From Lasiosphaeris hirsuta (taxonomy: Eukaryota; Ascomycota; Sordariomycetes; Sordariales; Lasiosphaeriaceae), in NCBI GenBank assembly GCA_030549175.1, contig JAUKUA010000001.1, positions 1,178,001 to 1,242,000 of the forward strand: 64,000 nt of DNA, read 5' to 3'. Below, in pieces: positions 11,627 through 22,623 of this stretch. The number at the start of each line of letters is the position of its first letter. Position 1 is the stretch's first letter. Position numbers and translations under genes: made by a program. Below the pieces are notes generated by a model, which searched no databases, was not told the DNA's origin, and saw only the letters and a program-made list of their open reading frames with translations.

Positions 11627-13475
11627 CACGCCGGCGTTTCATCTTCGATGAAATCCTCATCAACCCCAAAACTTGGGAGCTGGCCGTTGGCACCACCTAG
11701 CAAAAAAGCCCCATGCCTTCCGAGCCAGCTCTTGTTCTTTTCGGCTTCCTTCGATAGCTAGGAACTTGAGTCTTTATCGAGGGGACCTGGACAAGGCATT
11801 GCTTGTTGCTGCCGAGTCAGCGGCCGGCATTTATCAAATTATCATTGATACCAAATGTCCGTGGATTTCTTTTCTTTTTCGCCTCTGAAAATTGAAGCAC
11901 GGGCCGACTTGTAAGCCACACCCCGAGATGTGCATCGTTGGGGTAGACTAGTGCAATGTACGAACACGCTAGTGACCTGTATGTATACACGCAGGACGGC
12001 GGCGTGCTCTACCAACACAACCGGTTATTGTGACAGAAGCCCTCGATTGAGTTTTTATATATCTGGCACAAACAGTAGGTACAGGCCAAACAATATAACT
12101 TGCAGCCCTTACAACCGTCAAGACCTCGTAACGCTTTAGGTTGATTGTGCAGGTGCCATGGCATATGGATACGAGCCCTGACTTGTCTAAATCTCAAATT
12201 TCGATCCGTCAGAGGGCGCCCCCTAAGCCTAGGAGCTGCTGGTCAGACAGCTTGCGCATACTGGATCCATCAGGGTGCATCAGAACGCGACAGAATGACC
12301 TGACCATCTCCGGAAGCTCACGGTCTCACTAATTTATGAGAGCAGGCGCAGACCAGGAGAATGGTAACTTGCCGTCGACAGTCACGATTGCTTTCGCTCG
12401 CCATTTCGAACGAATAACTCCTCGTATCTTTCTTGTTCGCGGGGGAGAAGGATCGCTCGCGGGCCCCTTGCCCCTTGTCGAGCTGGGCAAGTCGCGCTTC
12501 TAGTGGGTCATCGTGGCTTGGTGCCATGCAGGCCCCCATGTGGGCCAAGTCCGTGTCAAATTCAGATGAATGACGCACCAGATAACCTTCTTTTCCAGCT
12601 TTCCCCAGGCTGGCCGTCTAGCCAATTGAACACCCAATCGATCTACCCACCCACCTACCTACCCAGGGCCCCAGCATTTCTTCCAATGCGACGAAAGGAG
12701 AAAATGCCAACGCGAGGAAGCACGAAGTCCACCAACCTTGGTTGACAAAAAAGGCACTGGCCGCCAGGCCAAGCCAGAAACACGAGCACGCAGGCCCCCG
12801 CCGAACGTCTCACCCGTCAGCTTCTAGAGCAGCCCAACTCTCCACCACCTGCTTCCTGTTACATATTTCTTTGATCATGTCATCCTCCTTGACTCGCCAC
12901 TGCCAGTTATGGGGGCCTCAAGGGTGTTTCCCCACACTCGAAGCCGACGCCCTGGGCTCCGTCCCAGCATTCTACGCGGGGTTGCGCGATCCTTTCATCT
13001 TCGTTCTCGCGTTCCCCAATCACCAGTAAACTGTTTTCCCCTGTTGCCCCCTATGCCGTCAACGCAGGAGATGAAGTTTGACCCAGTCTGCGGCACGGTT
13101 ATATGAGGAGAAAGCGGGCGTCAATGGTGGTCCACGGGTGGATCCCCATTTTGCCAATGGATCAAGACGGCACGGACAACGCATACCGGTCCATCAACCC
13201 CTCCAACCCCAATCATACCCAGCATCGCGACACCTATGTACGTCGAGGAAGGTCTCTCTACCTACCCGTTGAGACCACGCTAGTGGTATGTTTTCTTTCT
13301 CCAGACGATCAGGATCTTGCCCAAAATATTCCCACGAACCAGACTAGATTGGATTAACGTCCCTGGGGAGCTGAGGTGCCTGTTCGGCTTCCTTCCTCTG
13401 CCCGCCCCGACTCGGAACGTGACACAAATTGGCTGAGGCCAATCAAGAGAAATTTCACAAACTAGTTTCCGATGG

Positions 13476-13492
13476 TTTTTTTTTTTTTTTTT
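13476..13492. repeat. Poly-T tract, 17 nt
   Basis: An uninterrupted run of 17 thymines on the plus strand within the gene-poor stretch. Confidence 0.9.
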
Positions 13493-16400
13493 GGATCGGG
13501 GCCTCTTGGCAAACGGGAAATCAATAAAAATGAAGAGCTCATTGCTGACAACAAAACTTGGAAGAAGGCAGGTGGGGGTTACATCCACAGGGGCTACGAG
13601 CTATGGGAGTCAACGGCTGGACACTGGTCCAAAGGGGGCGCATCAATGGCCGCAATCACGCTCTAAACCCTCCGCTCCAATTGCTTCCTGAGCCACTCTA
13701 TCTTAAAACGGGGGTGGTATGCCTCTTTGAGCTTGGGGCCAGGCTCTCTCCAGGAGTGCCAAAACTGGGAGATTCCCATCTTCGAAACGCCATATGCAGG
13801 TGTTTTCCCGCAACGCCCATGCTGAAAGCGCATGGCAAGACCAGGCATGGTGGCGGCCCAAAAACTCCGGGGAGCAACCTTGATAAGCGCTCGCTCCAGA
13901 CCCAGGTCCCGTCAGTGCTTGAGGTCTGTTCGGTATCAGTAGAAGAGAGCCTCACCCCTTCATCCCATTTAGCTGCAAAGCTTGGGTTAGAGATGCTCCT
14001 TCCCAGACTTCTCCTCGGGCTCGCTGCAACCCTTCTTTTGGCAGATAATAAACGTAGCTCGAGGTACTACTCTCTTGCCCATGGCGAGATAGCCATCCAC
14101 GAGTACAAATGCGCAAGTTCATGGTGACGTTCAAGCCCCTATCAGACATGACACCCGTGCTGTGCAACTCAACACCGGGACCGCTCTCAATAGGCTATCA
14201 AGATTCTGGGGATTCTGATTCCGCCTTCGAACCCGCTCGTTGTCGACGTCGGTCACTTTCCTTGGAAATATAGTGCTGCCCAGCTCGCCACCGGGACCAC
14301 ACAAGCCTTCTAACCACCTTGCCCAGTTGGCTGACAAGTTTGGAAGAGTGGGCGGGCGGTCCAAAAATCCCAAGCTCTTTCCAAGGAACTTGGGGACAGA
14401 TGGTTACCCTCGCCTGCAGGTCCGGATATCACCAAGTCAGCCCAGGACCAATGCACAACAAGTTAGACGACCCCAGAAGGCATATGTGCCAACTTGACCT
14501 CGCAGCAATATTGCCTGGCCATCGTTGTGGGCAATCACAACCTGGCAGAGAATCCAGGCCCTGCATTGGTCGTGGGTGGGGCCATAGCCAGAACTGGCCA
14601 GCAGTTTAGGATCCTCTTCTCTGCGTTGTCGTGTTGGCGTTGCCAGAAGAGGATGGTGCAAGGCTTGATGTGGGCTACAAGGGACATCCTACTCCCCAAG
14701 ATGTCACTGCATGACATACTAAGAGGCCGTCTGTCGCCACAAGGCTTAACAACAAACCATGAGCGAGTTCACAGGAGGACGTCTTTCCCCAGACGAGGCT
14801 ATCATTGGATCGTAGCGAACCAGTCCCATGAGGCAAGCATATCGTGGACGATCCGCGCCGAGCTGGTCATTCAGCCCCTTGCTCTCGGATACCCATATGG
14901 AGCATGATAGTAAAGGGCAGTGTGAACAAGAATGCGTAGGCAGGCGGCTACTCTATCTCCTACATGTGTCCCGCATGCGCTCTTCCCGCCCGTCTTACCG
15001 AGCACCGGGAGCTTGCACAGATTGCTGCGGTACCACTTAACACCAAGCTCGACTGAACTTAGATCCGTTGCTCGGGCAAGCACTGCTGGTGCTGGCCCTC
15101 TTATCTTCCCGACTATGGGGGATCGAGAGAGTTACAGAAACTTAGCCATTGTATACAGACTCTGGCCCCAAGATGATGATTTGCATACGGGGGCGAGCTG
15201 TTATTCTGGCCCGGGATTGTTACATGTGCGTTACCAGAGATGCCCGCCCCGGCTAATTGTACCGAGCAGGCAGAAGACGGCATTAACGAGGCCGTCGACT
15301 GTTGGTCGTGTGCGCTGTGTATAAGCTAGCGTACCTATATGCCAGCGATCGGCCTACCTAGAATGAGACTAGGTTCAATATACACGACCAAGGCCTTCTG
15401 TTGGTGACGGCTGGCTCGGCGAAGGTTTTGATTCGCTCGCAAATGCAGTCTGGCGGCCCGGCCGGGGGCAGGTCCGCCTTTTTGTCCATAGTAAGATGGT
15501 TATTGATGGGCTTTTTGTTCATTCCCGTGCAGTTGGTTGGTTGATGGGATGGCGTTTTGATGGCTTTGCGATGGGTGCGTCATAACATGTTGCACTTACA
15601 CGTTCCTTGGAATGGTGATTACGGATTGATTGGAGGGCGTCGCTGTGGGCTGGGGTCGAATTTTAGGCCCGGGCTAGACTTGAGCTCTAACTAGTTAGTT
15701 CAAACGTTGCTTAGTGACCGAGACTGGTGTTGGTGTTTGGGTCTTGGTGATTTGCGCTTGAGGTTCGTGTTGATGTTTTGCAGGCCTGAGCTAGGTCAAT
15801 AATGACGACTCGAGTGAGGGTATCACGAAGTGTGGCACGGATTACACTCTTGTGCGGCAGTAATTACCTAACTCGTTCTCTACCAAATCGCGAAGTTAAT
15901 GGCGGGTTGATAGTCGCTCGGAACGATCTCCAAAGTGGCGTCCCCCCTTGACCTCCTGAACGTAGCAGCCAGTTGGGGACGTTTCAGCCTCTCTCTGCAG
16001 CTATTCAGTCAAAGCCAGCCACGATGGTGCATAGTCCGAGACACTTTCCACCTTATATGCTGCAAAGTGGAATCCATCTGCCTATTACATTGCAGTAGTA
16101 ATTATATGTATGTCTCTGGAGATATCACACGAGCGGCCACCTCTCATCAATGTCTCTCTTCCACGCAGTATCGGTTCCAGGGGCTCGGTTTTTGGGCCAT
16201 TAAACCGACCTGCCATGTCATCCGTAGGTGGGATGGAAAAAGGAAACGGAAATGGGCTTTCGGGAATGGCCGAGGCTGTGTGATCCTCCCCTCTTTCTAG
16301 GGCAAACGCCTCACCATGGCCTGGCTCGGATCCGCTGCTGTTCTCGTGCGTGGTGCTTGGAGGGGGGCAGTGATGTGGTGTCACGCGACGTAAGCCTCCT

Positions 16401-18177
16401 GTCTGTCTACCACTACAGTACACGTGGCCGGCTGAGCAGAGATGAACGGGATAAGGTGGTTTCCTGGACGTAGAGGGGTTGCAGGAGTGGCCGCTGGCGC
16501 GTCTCGGCAGATGCCGTTATCGTCGTGGTCGGATCCGGCCTGTAAGTGGAGGGATTGGGTCGGAAGATCGGAAATGAGACTATATTTTCGACGGGGGGGG
16601 CTTCGAGATGGCGTTTTTCTCTCTTCTTGGTTTCGTGTAGATACTTATTTAGCTAATATTTGAGACATATTTATGCTGACATTAGTGCCGTGTTAGGGGT
16701 GGTCGAAGCGAACTTTGAGATATTCCCCAGTTGTAGTCTCGGCTGTGGTTCGTTTCTTGAGCGGACTGGAACTGGACCGCCGTCTGGGACCTCGCCGACG
16801 GAGTTCTGGACAAGTGATGTGGCAGACTGGATTTGTCTATCCTGCCGAGTATACAGGTGTCGGTTGTCCTTCCTAGGAGTTAGCGATACCCAGAGGCATT
16901 GTCGAAGATGTACGCACAGCTGCGACAATAGTAGCTGTTCTCCTCCCTACCAACTTGAAGACATTATCAACTTCCGCGACAGTACAGCTTAGTTAGGGCT
17001 ATCTGAATGCAGCCAGTTGATCATGTTCAGACACTTGACAATCGAATTTCAGTTGACATCCCGTGGCCTGTCTCCCCGCTCCTCGACCCTGATCAACAAT
17101 TTCTGGTCAGGGGCATATCACCAGTTGCTGACTACTAGGAGATGAACCACATGTGCTTTCTAATGCCAAGAAAGGCGGCAACAATGACTTCACGCCATAT
17201 TTCCTGAATACCGCAGTCTCGGAACCAAGGGAGTGGGAATAAGGATGGCGGTTACAGACTATGCCTTTCACAGTCTACAAAGTAAAAGGGGGCATTGGAG
17301 CTTATTCTCTTGAGGATTTCCAGCCTCGTCGACATCGTACTCGCTTCTGCCTCGTAAAACGATGTTCACATAGAGCCATGTGCTGGACGGCAGTCGAATG
17401 CCCACTGATCTTGAAATGTCATAGGGAGGGCCCATGGATAGGAGCCTCACGCCTGCCTCGAGAAGTTTGAGCGAGGGCTATGCTCTGGATACCATGTCTG
17501 GCTCTGTTAGTCAAGCCGATGGAAAAAGACATCCGAGCTCTAGATACGAGGAGGAGGTGGGACGACACAGGGCGTCCCCCCTTGCCGAGGACTTTCCGAA
17601 GCAATCCACCGTGTGCAACTTGGGTCGAGTTACCACCCATCAATCTATCAGCATCAGGTAACATGCAATCGCCATTTCACAATATCACGGTAGCTGCGTG
17701 TCTCTATTCCAAGATAGTAGGTAGAGTCATGATATTTTCCTTTTCACTGTTCAACCAAAAACAACCTGATATACGCCTCATGACCGGTGTACCCAAGCCC
17801 TTCGCCGTACGGCGTGTCCCCGCGATGTTGTATAGACAGCCATCATCACCCACACCTGGTGGTTTATATATAAGTTATAACTCATGACTACTCCTTTTCC
17901 TCATCAGCCCTGCCTTGGCGGATGGACCTGCCTCCTTCACGCCCAGCCAATCACTCTAAGCTTGCGAGGACTGTGATCATCAGGTAATGCCATTATCTCC
18001 TCTGGCTCCGCAGAGGCCACAACTCTAATGCCTCCGCTTCGAAATTCGCTCCATAGCGAGTCTCGGGATAACCTCAAAGGTCAGCTTTTTGGGTGGGGAG
18101 AGGCACCCGCCCGCCGCCCTGCCCCGAGCTGACCAGTGGCATATAACAAGTCCCTGAAACAATTCTTGTCCGGGTCT

Positions 18178-19746
18178 TCAAAAGACACCCCAGAACCACA
18201 TTTTCCACCCAACTTCGGAGATCTTCGCCGCCATAAAGGCCAATACTGACCCAACATAAACCGTACCCGTGAGCACAATGAGTCCCCAATACTGTCCCTT
18301 GTTGGCGGTTACCACGCTCCCAGCAATCGGAATCCCCACCAACACTGCCAAAGATACCACCGTGTAGCATGTCGCATAGTACCGCCCGTATTCTTGCGTC
18401 CGGCACAGCCTTCCAATCGCCACCGGAATCAAGCTGATATTCGCCCCGCTCGTAAACCCAAACACCAGCGAGAACACGATGATCCCCGGCTTGGTATGCC
18501 CCAGCGGCAGCCACACCCCAAAACACGCCACAACCGTGACGGCAGCTGAGATGATGTTTGCATTGAAAGGCCCAATACAGTCGGCCCAGTATCCAGGGAG
18601 GACACGGCCGAAGATGGAGCCAGCATTGACAATAGTCAGGACATCAAACGAGAAGGCCTGGCTGAAGCCCTTACTGAGCGCATAGCTCGAGATGTAGGTC
18701 AGGGGGATAAAAAGTGCGAACTCAAGCATGAAGACCGCTCCGGTGGCGAGGGCAAATGTCTTATTCTTGAAGATTCTGATATCCGGGTGCGGGCTGGCGT
18801 TGCGGGCAGGCGGCAGCCGCGAGCGGATGAGGAAGTTGGCGATGATGGTAAGCGCGAAGCATATGAAAGCAAGGATGCGGATTGCCCAGGCCCAACCCAC
18901 GCTCGAAAAGAGGCGCGTGAGCATCAGCGGGAAGATGATGCCGCCAAATGACCCTGCGGTGCTCGCGATTCCGGTAGCGAAACCACGTCGGGCACGGAAG
19001 AAGTGGCCGACAGCGGCAATAGAGGGGGTGAAGAGTAGGGAGCTGGCGAGGCCGCTGAGGATGCCGAACGCAAGGAGGAAGTGCCAGAACTCATAACTGA
19101 TGCTGAGCAGCATCAGGCTGAGGGCCATGCACAGAGTACCGGCGAAAATCAGCCAGCGCGGGCCATACTTATCGAAGAGGGGGCCGATGTATATGCCTAG
19201 GAAGAAACTGACAAAGGTGTAGACGGAGAAAATCCAGCCAATGGTGCCTTCGCTGTACTGGACTAGTTGGTTGGTCGACACATAGGTCTGGAAGGTGGCT
19301 AGAATGTTCATGAGACTGAGCGAGGCAAAGAGTGCGAGCCAGCACCCCAGCACCACAAGCCATGCCCTTACGCCTCCCTCTGGGTAATCATTGCCATCAC
19401 CATCAACGCTGAGCGGTGGTGCAACGGCGACAGAGGAGTCGGAGTCGGAGCCCATGGATGAGGAGTTCTTCTCGCCCATCAAGAGCACGGGCTCCGAGGA
19501 CAGGCCATGGCCGGCGATGATATCTGATGACTTCTCATTTTCGCCATCGTCGCTGCTTTTGCTGTCCGCCCTCAGAACGGTTGGGCGCACCGTGATGACC
19601 GGAGTGACCTTCGGGGTGGGATCGGCGCCAGGGACCGGCACGGCGGTCGCGTTTGCGGGGGGGGCCGTCTTGGCGCTCTCATGTCGCCTGTCAGACGCTG
19701 CATCCGGGTCGGAAGCTGACCGTGGCCAAGCCTTCTTCTGGCTCAT
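18178..19746 (-). CDS. MFS transporter, monocarboxylate-transporter-like
   Basis: Single exon, 522 residues from MSQKKAW. The first ~120 residues are hydrophilic and presumably cytoplasmic, with Ser/Asp/Glu-rich stretches. The membrane part opens with YPEGGVRAWLVVLGCW, the typical entry of fungal MCT/Mch-type permeases, followed by about twelve hydrophobic segments. The loop FDKYGPRWLIFAGTL matches the motif-A position between helices 2 and 3, and ARRGFATGIASTAGSFGG is the conserved segment of helix 5. These proteins move small carboxylates or related solutes across plasma or organelle membranes; yeast Mch proteins have unclear substrates. An ATG-less in-frame extension of four codons precedes the chosen start. 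No gene cluster surrounds it, so the substrate stays unassigned. Confidence 0.9.
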   Translation of the reverse strand: MSQKKAWPRSASDPDAASDRRHESAKTAPPANATAVPVPGADPTPKVTPVITVRPTVLRADSKSSDDGENEKSSDIIAGHGLSSEPVLLMGEKNSSSMGSDSDSSVAVAPPLSVDGDGNDYPEGGVRAWLVVLGCWLALFASLSLMNILATFQTYVSTNQLVQYSEGTIGWIFSVYTFVSFFLGIYIGPLFDKYGPRWLIFAGTLCMALSLMLLSISYEFWHFLLAFGILSGLASSLLFTPSIAAVGHFFRARRGFATGIASTAGSFGGIIFPLMLTRLFSSVGWAWAIRILAFICFALTIIANFLIRSRLPPARNASPHPDIRIFKNKTFALATGAVFMLEFALFIPLTYISSYALSKGFSQAFSFDVLTIVNAGSIFGRVLPGYWADCIGPFNANIISAAVTVVACFGVWLPLGHTKPGIIVFSLVFGFTSGANISLIPVAIGRLCRTQEYGRYYATCYTVVSLAVLVGIPIAGSVVTANKGQYWGLIVLTGTVYVGSVLAFMAAKISEVGWKMWFWGVF

Positions 19747-20861
19747 GTCAGAGAGCACAGCAGCGTATCAGCTGCCAGTATCCGTGTGTTGCTCGCCACG
19801 ACGCGGTCCGACGTTCAATCCTGCTACAATTGAGCAGTTAGGTGTGAAGGCGAGGTGAGGAGAGCCAAACAAGGGCGAAACGTAATTGAGAGAGGGAGAG
19901 CGGGAGAGCGGGAAGAAGAGAGCGGAAGCGGGATGCAGTGTTCTTGTCGGAACCGTTCACCTGCAAGGTGTCTGGTAGAAGGCGCCGCGGTCTGGGAGGG
20001 CGTGGGCTAGGGTTTGCCAAGCTCAATAGATGTCCCCCGCCTTTGCTGTTCGGGCTTCCCGCTTCCCGCCTGGGCTCAAGGGCCTAGACTCGAGAGGGCT
20101 GCCTTTGTGCAATTACGAACATACTAAGGGACGAGTCGAGCCGGCACCCCCATAAAGAAGCCATAAAGAACTCACCGTCCACATCATATTGGTGGCGTCC
20201 AACACAAGCACAATCCTTCTAGATTTCGGCGGCTAAATAACGGAATGGTTTCTTTCTGCTGATATATCTGATGGCATATCTCGTGGCATATCTGCTGTCG
20301 CTGTCGACTCTGGCCATCCTCGCGGCCGGGTGATACGCTAATTCAGTTTTGATGTTCTTATCCCTTGCGCTGCGCGCGATCCCGCCAGGCAGACAGCTGT
20401 TGTTACTGGGTGCGTGAATCTGCCGAAAAGCCACAATCCATACGGATTACGAGCTAGCAACGACCTGCGACCAACATCACGGCAATTATTGCCCAAAAAC
20501 CTTCAATTGAGCGCGGATGGATATGTGGTGTTTTGGGCGCAGACTGACAGTGCAAAAGTGTAACTTGTTGAAACGGCCCGACCTTTTTCGCTCTGTTGGG
20601 GTTGTTGCTACGGTGCCATCCACTTTGTTAGTCCCAACAGCCACAGACCGACTAACCTGACACACCAGGGCGGATTCATCACCCTTGCAGCGCATCATGG
20701 AACGCCGAGAAATAGTTTTTCGTCTGATCGGTTTTGATTCCCAGGCTGCCTCGTGCCGTGCTTCCCGGTCTTCGATTTTCAAGCCTTGTGCATGAGCCGA
20801 TCACGCGAGGGTGAGGCGGCAACAATCCGGGCGTGTTGGAGCCAAGACACAGAGGTGAATC
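19747..20861. other. Intergenic region between MFS gene and WBP11-domain gene
   Basis: About 1.1 kb that holds the promoter of the MFS gene and the 3' flank of the WBP11-domain gene. I see no RNA gene or coding exon that I can support. Confidence 0.5.
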
Positions 20862-21796
20862 TCAATCTTCATCATCTTCTGCGTCCTCCACCATGACCCT
20901 TCGTGGCGGAGCCTCTTGCTGGTCAACCTCCATCTCCTCACCGCCACCTGTTTTCAAATAGCCCTCTCGTTCGAGTTGATCTGCCTCCTCAGGCTCTAAC
21001 AACCCGCTTTGCCCCTTTACCTTCTCAATTTTCATGCGCACAGCTGTCGGCATGAAGGCACTCACGGCCTCCTTCTTCAGATCGCGCACCACTGGCTGGG
21101 CCTCGTATACAATCTTAGCCTCCACCACCGGCGCTTCTGATCGCTGCCGCGCTCCACTATAGCGCTCGTTGTCCCCTAGAGGCTCCTTGTTTGCGTTTGT
21201 ACCAGCGCTAGGATTTGTATTTTCATTCGCGCTGGCGTGCGCAGCCCGCCTCGCTCTCCGCTTCGCGTACCACTCGTCCAACACCTCTTTTGGTATCGGG
21301 GGCGGCGTGTCGCGTGGCATCGGGATACTCTTCACATCCTCGGGTGCGTCGCTGTCATCGCTGCCGGATGCGTCATCGTCGCGCCTCCGCTTCCCGAGGA
21401 CACCGCCGCCGCCGTTGTTATCTCGTGATCGTGGGCCGTCATGGTGGCTAAATGTAGGTGCTTTGTCGCCGAGAGCCTCGCGCGCTTTTTTGACGGCCTT
21501 GAGATCCTTCTCGAGAGCTTCGAGCGCCTGTTCTTCGTGGTTGGTGAGCTTGCCGCCGCTCTCCTTCAGGGCTTTGAGGTCGTCAATTTGTTTCTGGATT
21601 CGATTCGGGTTCTGCTTAGCGAGTTTCTCGTTGCGGCGGGCTTGTTGTTCTGACTTGCCTGTGAGAATAATGGTTAGTCACTTGTACTGAGTGGTTGACG
21701 GGCTGCACGTTGAATCGACATACCCTTCTTGATTGCTTTGGCCTTGTCGGCCTTGTGCTGGGCCTGCACGGGGTTATAGTTGCGCTCCTTTGGCAT
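20862..21796 (-). CDS. WW domain-binding protein 11 (WBP11) family pre-mRNA splicing protein
   Basis: Two exons, 21796-21724 and 21658-20862, give 289 residues; the 65-nt intron starts GTATGT and ends CACAG. The N-terminus MPKERNYNPVQAQHKADKAK, then KKGKSEQQARRNEKLAKQNP and IQKQIDDLKAL, is the Wbp11 domain, a basic coiled segment found in nuclear splicing-associated proteins. A short acidic and basic linker (KRRRDDDASGSDDSD) resembles a nuclear targeting region. The middle has a Pro-rich piece (PMPRDTPPPIPKEVLDEWYAKRRARRAA), and the C-terminus is acidic. It is shorter than animal WBP11 and lacks the long PGR-rich tail, as is usual in filamentous fungi. It is divergent from the DBF2 kinase. 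The family is firm; a splicing role is inferred from the family. Confidence 0.87.
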
Positions 21797-22623
21797 CTTG
21801 AGCGACTGGTGCTGGTGTTTCTACGGGGGAGCTGAATTGCTGCGTAGCGTAGGGGAATGGTGTACGGTCCGGAGTAATCAGGTTGCTGTGTCGTTTCCTT
21901 GTCGGTTTCGTGGCTTGGGGCAGCTGAATGCGCCAGATGGATAGGTAGCTCACTCTGTAACAAAACGTGGGCCTTTGAATTTGGATTGGGTGAGAGTATA
22001 AGCCAATTGTTGTTTCTAACCGGGAACCTATTTTAAAATGCTCAGTGCCGTCAGTCTGTATGGATTGCTGATGACGAGCTGTGGTTCGCATGGAAATGGT
22101 TGATAAGATAAGTTTGCGAATTTCCGAGCTTCTGGCAGCGCCCCGAGAGTCGGTCCGCCAAGACGTGGCTCCCTGCATTTTTTGTACACTGGCATTGACC
22201 CCGCGATTCGAGTGCTGTTGCTGCTCCAACTTCCATGTTGACGTCTGCCCCGCCCCGCATTCGCGCCCAATCAATCCATCGTGTGTTTGGGTGGGAATAA
22301 TTTAAGCTCAGCTGCATCATCACATCACAGCAAGCCCCCCTCTCATGTCCCCACCACAGACAGCTAACAGAACCAAACAATCCCCTTCATTGCATTGTTG
22401 CATCGCTCTCTTGCATCGCTTTACTCACCATATTCCGGCTTTTGTGTTTTACTGCAAGCCAAACAACCGTGCCAGTCCTGCCTCTTGCAGGCAGAGGCGA
22501 CACTCAATCATCGGGCGCTGCGCGGGCGTGAAACACGGGCCCGACACTTTTGCTTCTTCTTCTCATCCTCGCGAAATTGGTCTTGGCGCGCTATCCGCGA
22601 CTCCAGCGACCACAGATAACAAA
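21797..22623. promoter_or_regulatory. Divergent promoter region, WBP11-domain gene and DBF2
   Basis: 827 bp separate the two start codons. An in-frame ATG lies 93 codons upstream of the chosen DBF2 start, but the intervening residues look like 5'UTR (Cys/His/Ser-rich and unlike NDR kinases), so I treat it as leader. A 5'-leader ATG of this kind could affect translation. Confidence 0.45.

Larger units (their letters stand above)
7751..18177. other. Gene-poor stretch of about 10.4 kb
   Basis: No open frame here shows recognisable motifs, and no set of short frames joins through good splice sites into a known family. The left 1-2 kb probably hold the promoter and 5'UTR of the Mug72-like gene, and the right end is the 3' flank of the MFS gene. 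It contains a 13-nt G run (11614-11626) and a 17-nt T run (13476-13492). There is no sign of terminal repeats or transposase or reverse-transcriptase motifs. It could hold long noncoding transcripts or decayed sequence; I cannot tell. Confidence 0.5.

Noticed and set aside
13558..14127. A 189-codon plus-strand open frame, the longest in the gene-poor stretch.
   Set aside because: Composition is patchy, with no motif, signal peptide or splice support; it is compatible with chance in GC-rich DNA.
14494..14907. A 137-codon plus-strand frame in the gene-poor stretch.
   Set aside because: No recognisable domain and codon use unlike the real genes nearby.
15400..15900. A G/T-rich plus-strand stretch considered as a mutated repeat or a telomere-like tract.
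   Set aside because: No regular repeat unit, no AT enrichment and no second copy noticed in the window.
22345..22623. An in-frame 93-codon N-terminal extension of the DBF2 kinase.
   Set aside because: The residues are Cys/His-rich and unlike NDR kinase N-termini, and the ATG at 22624 gives a typical start; it is more likely leader.
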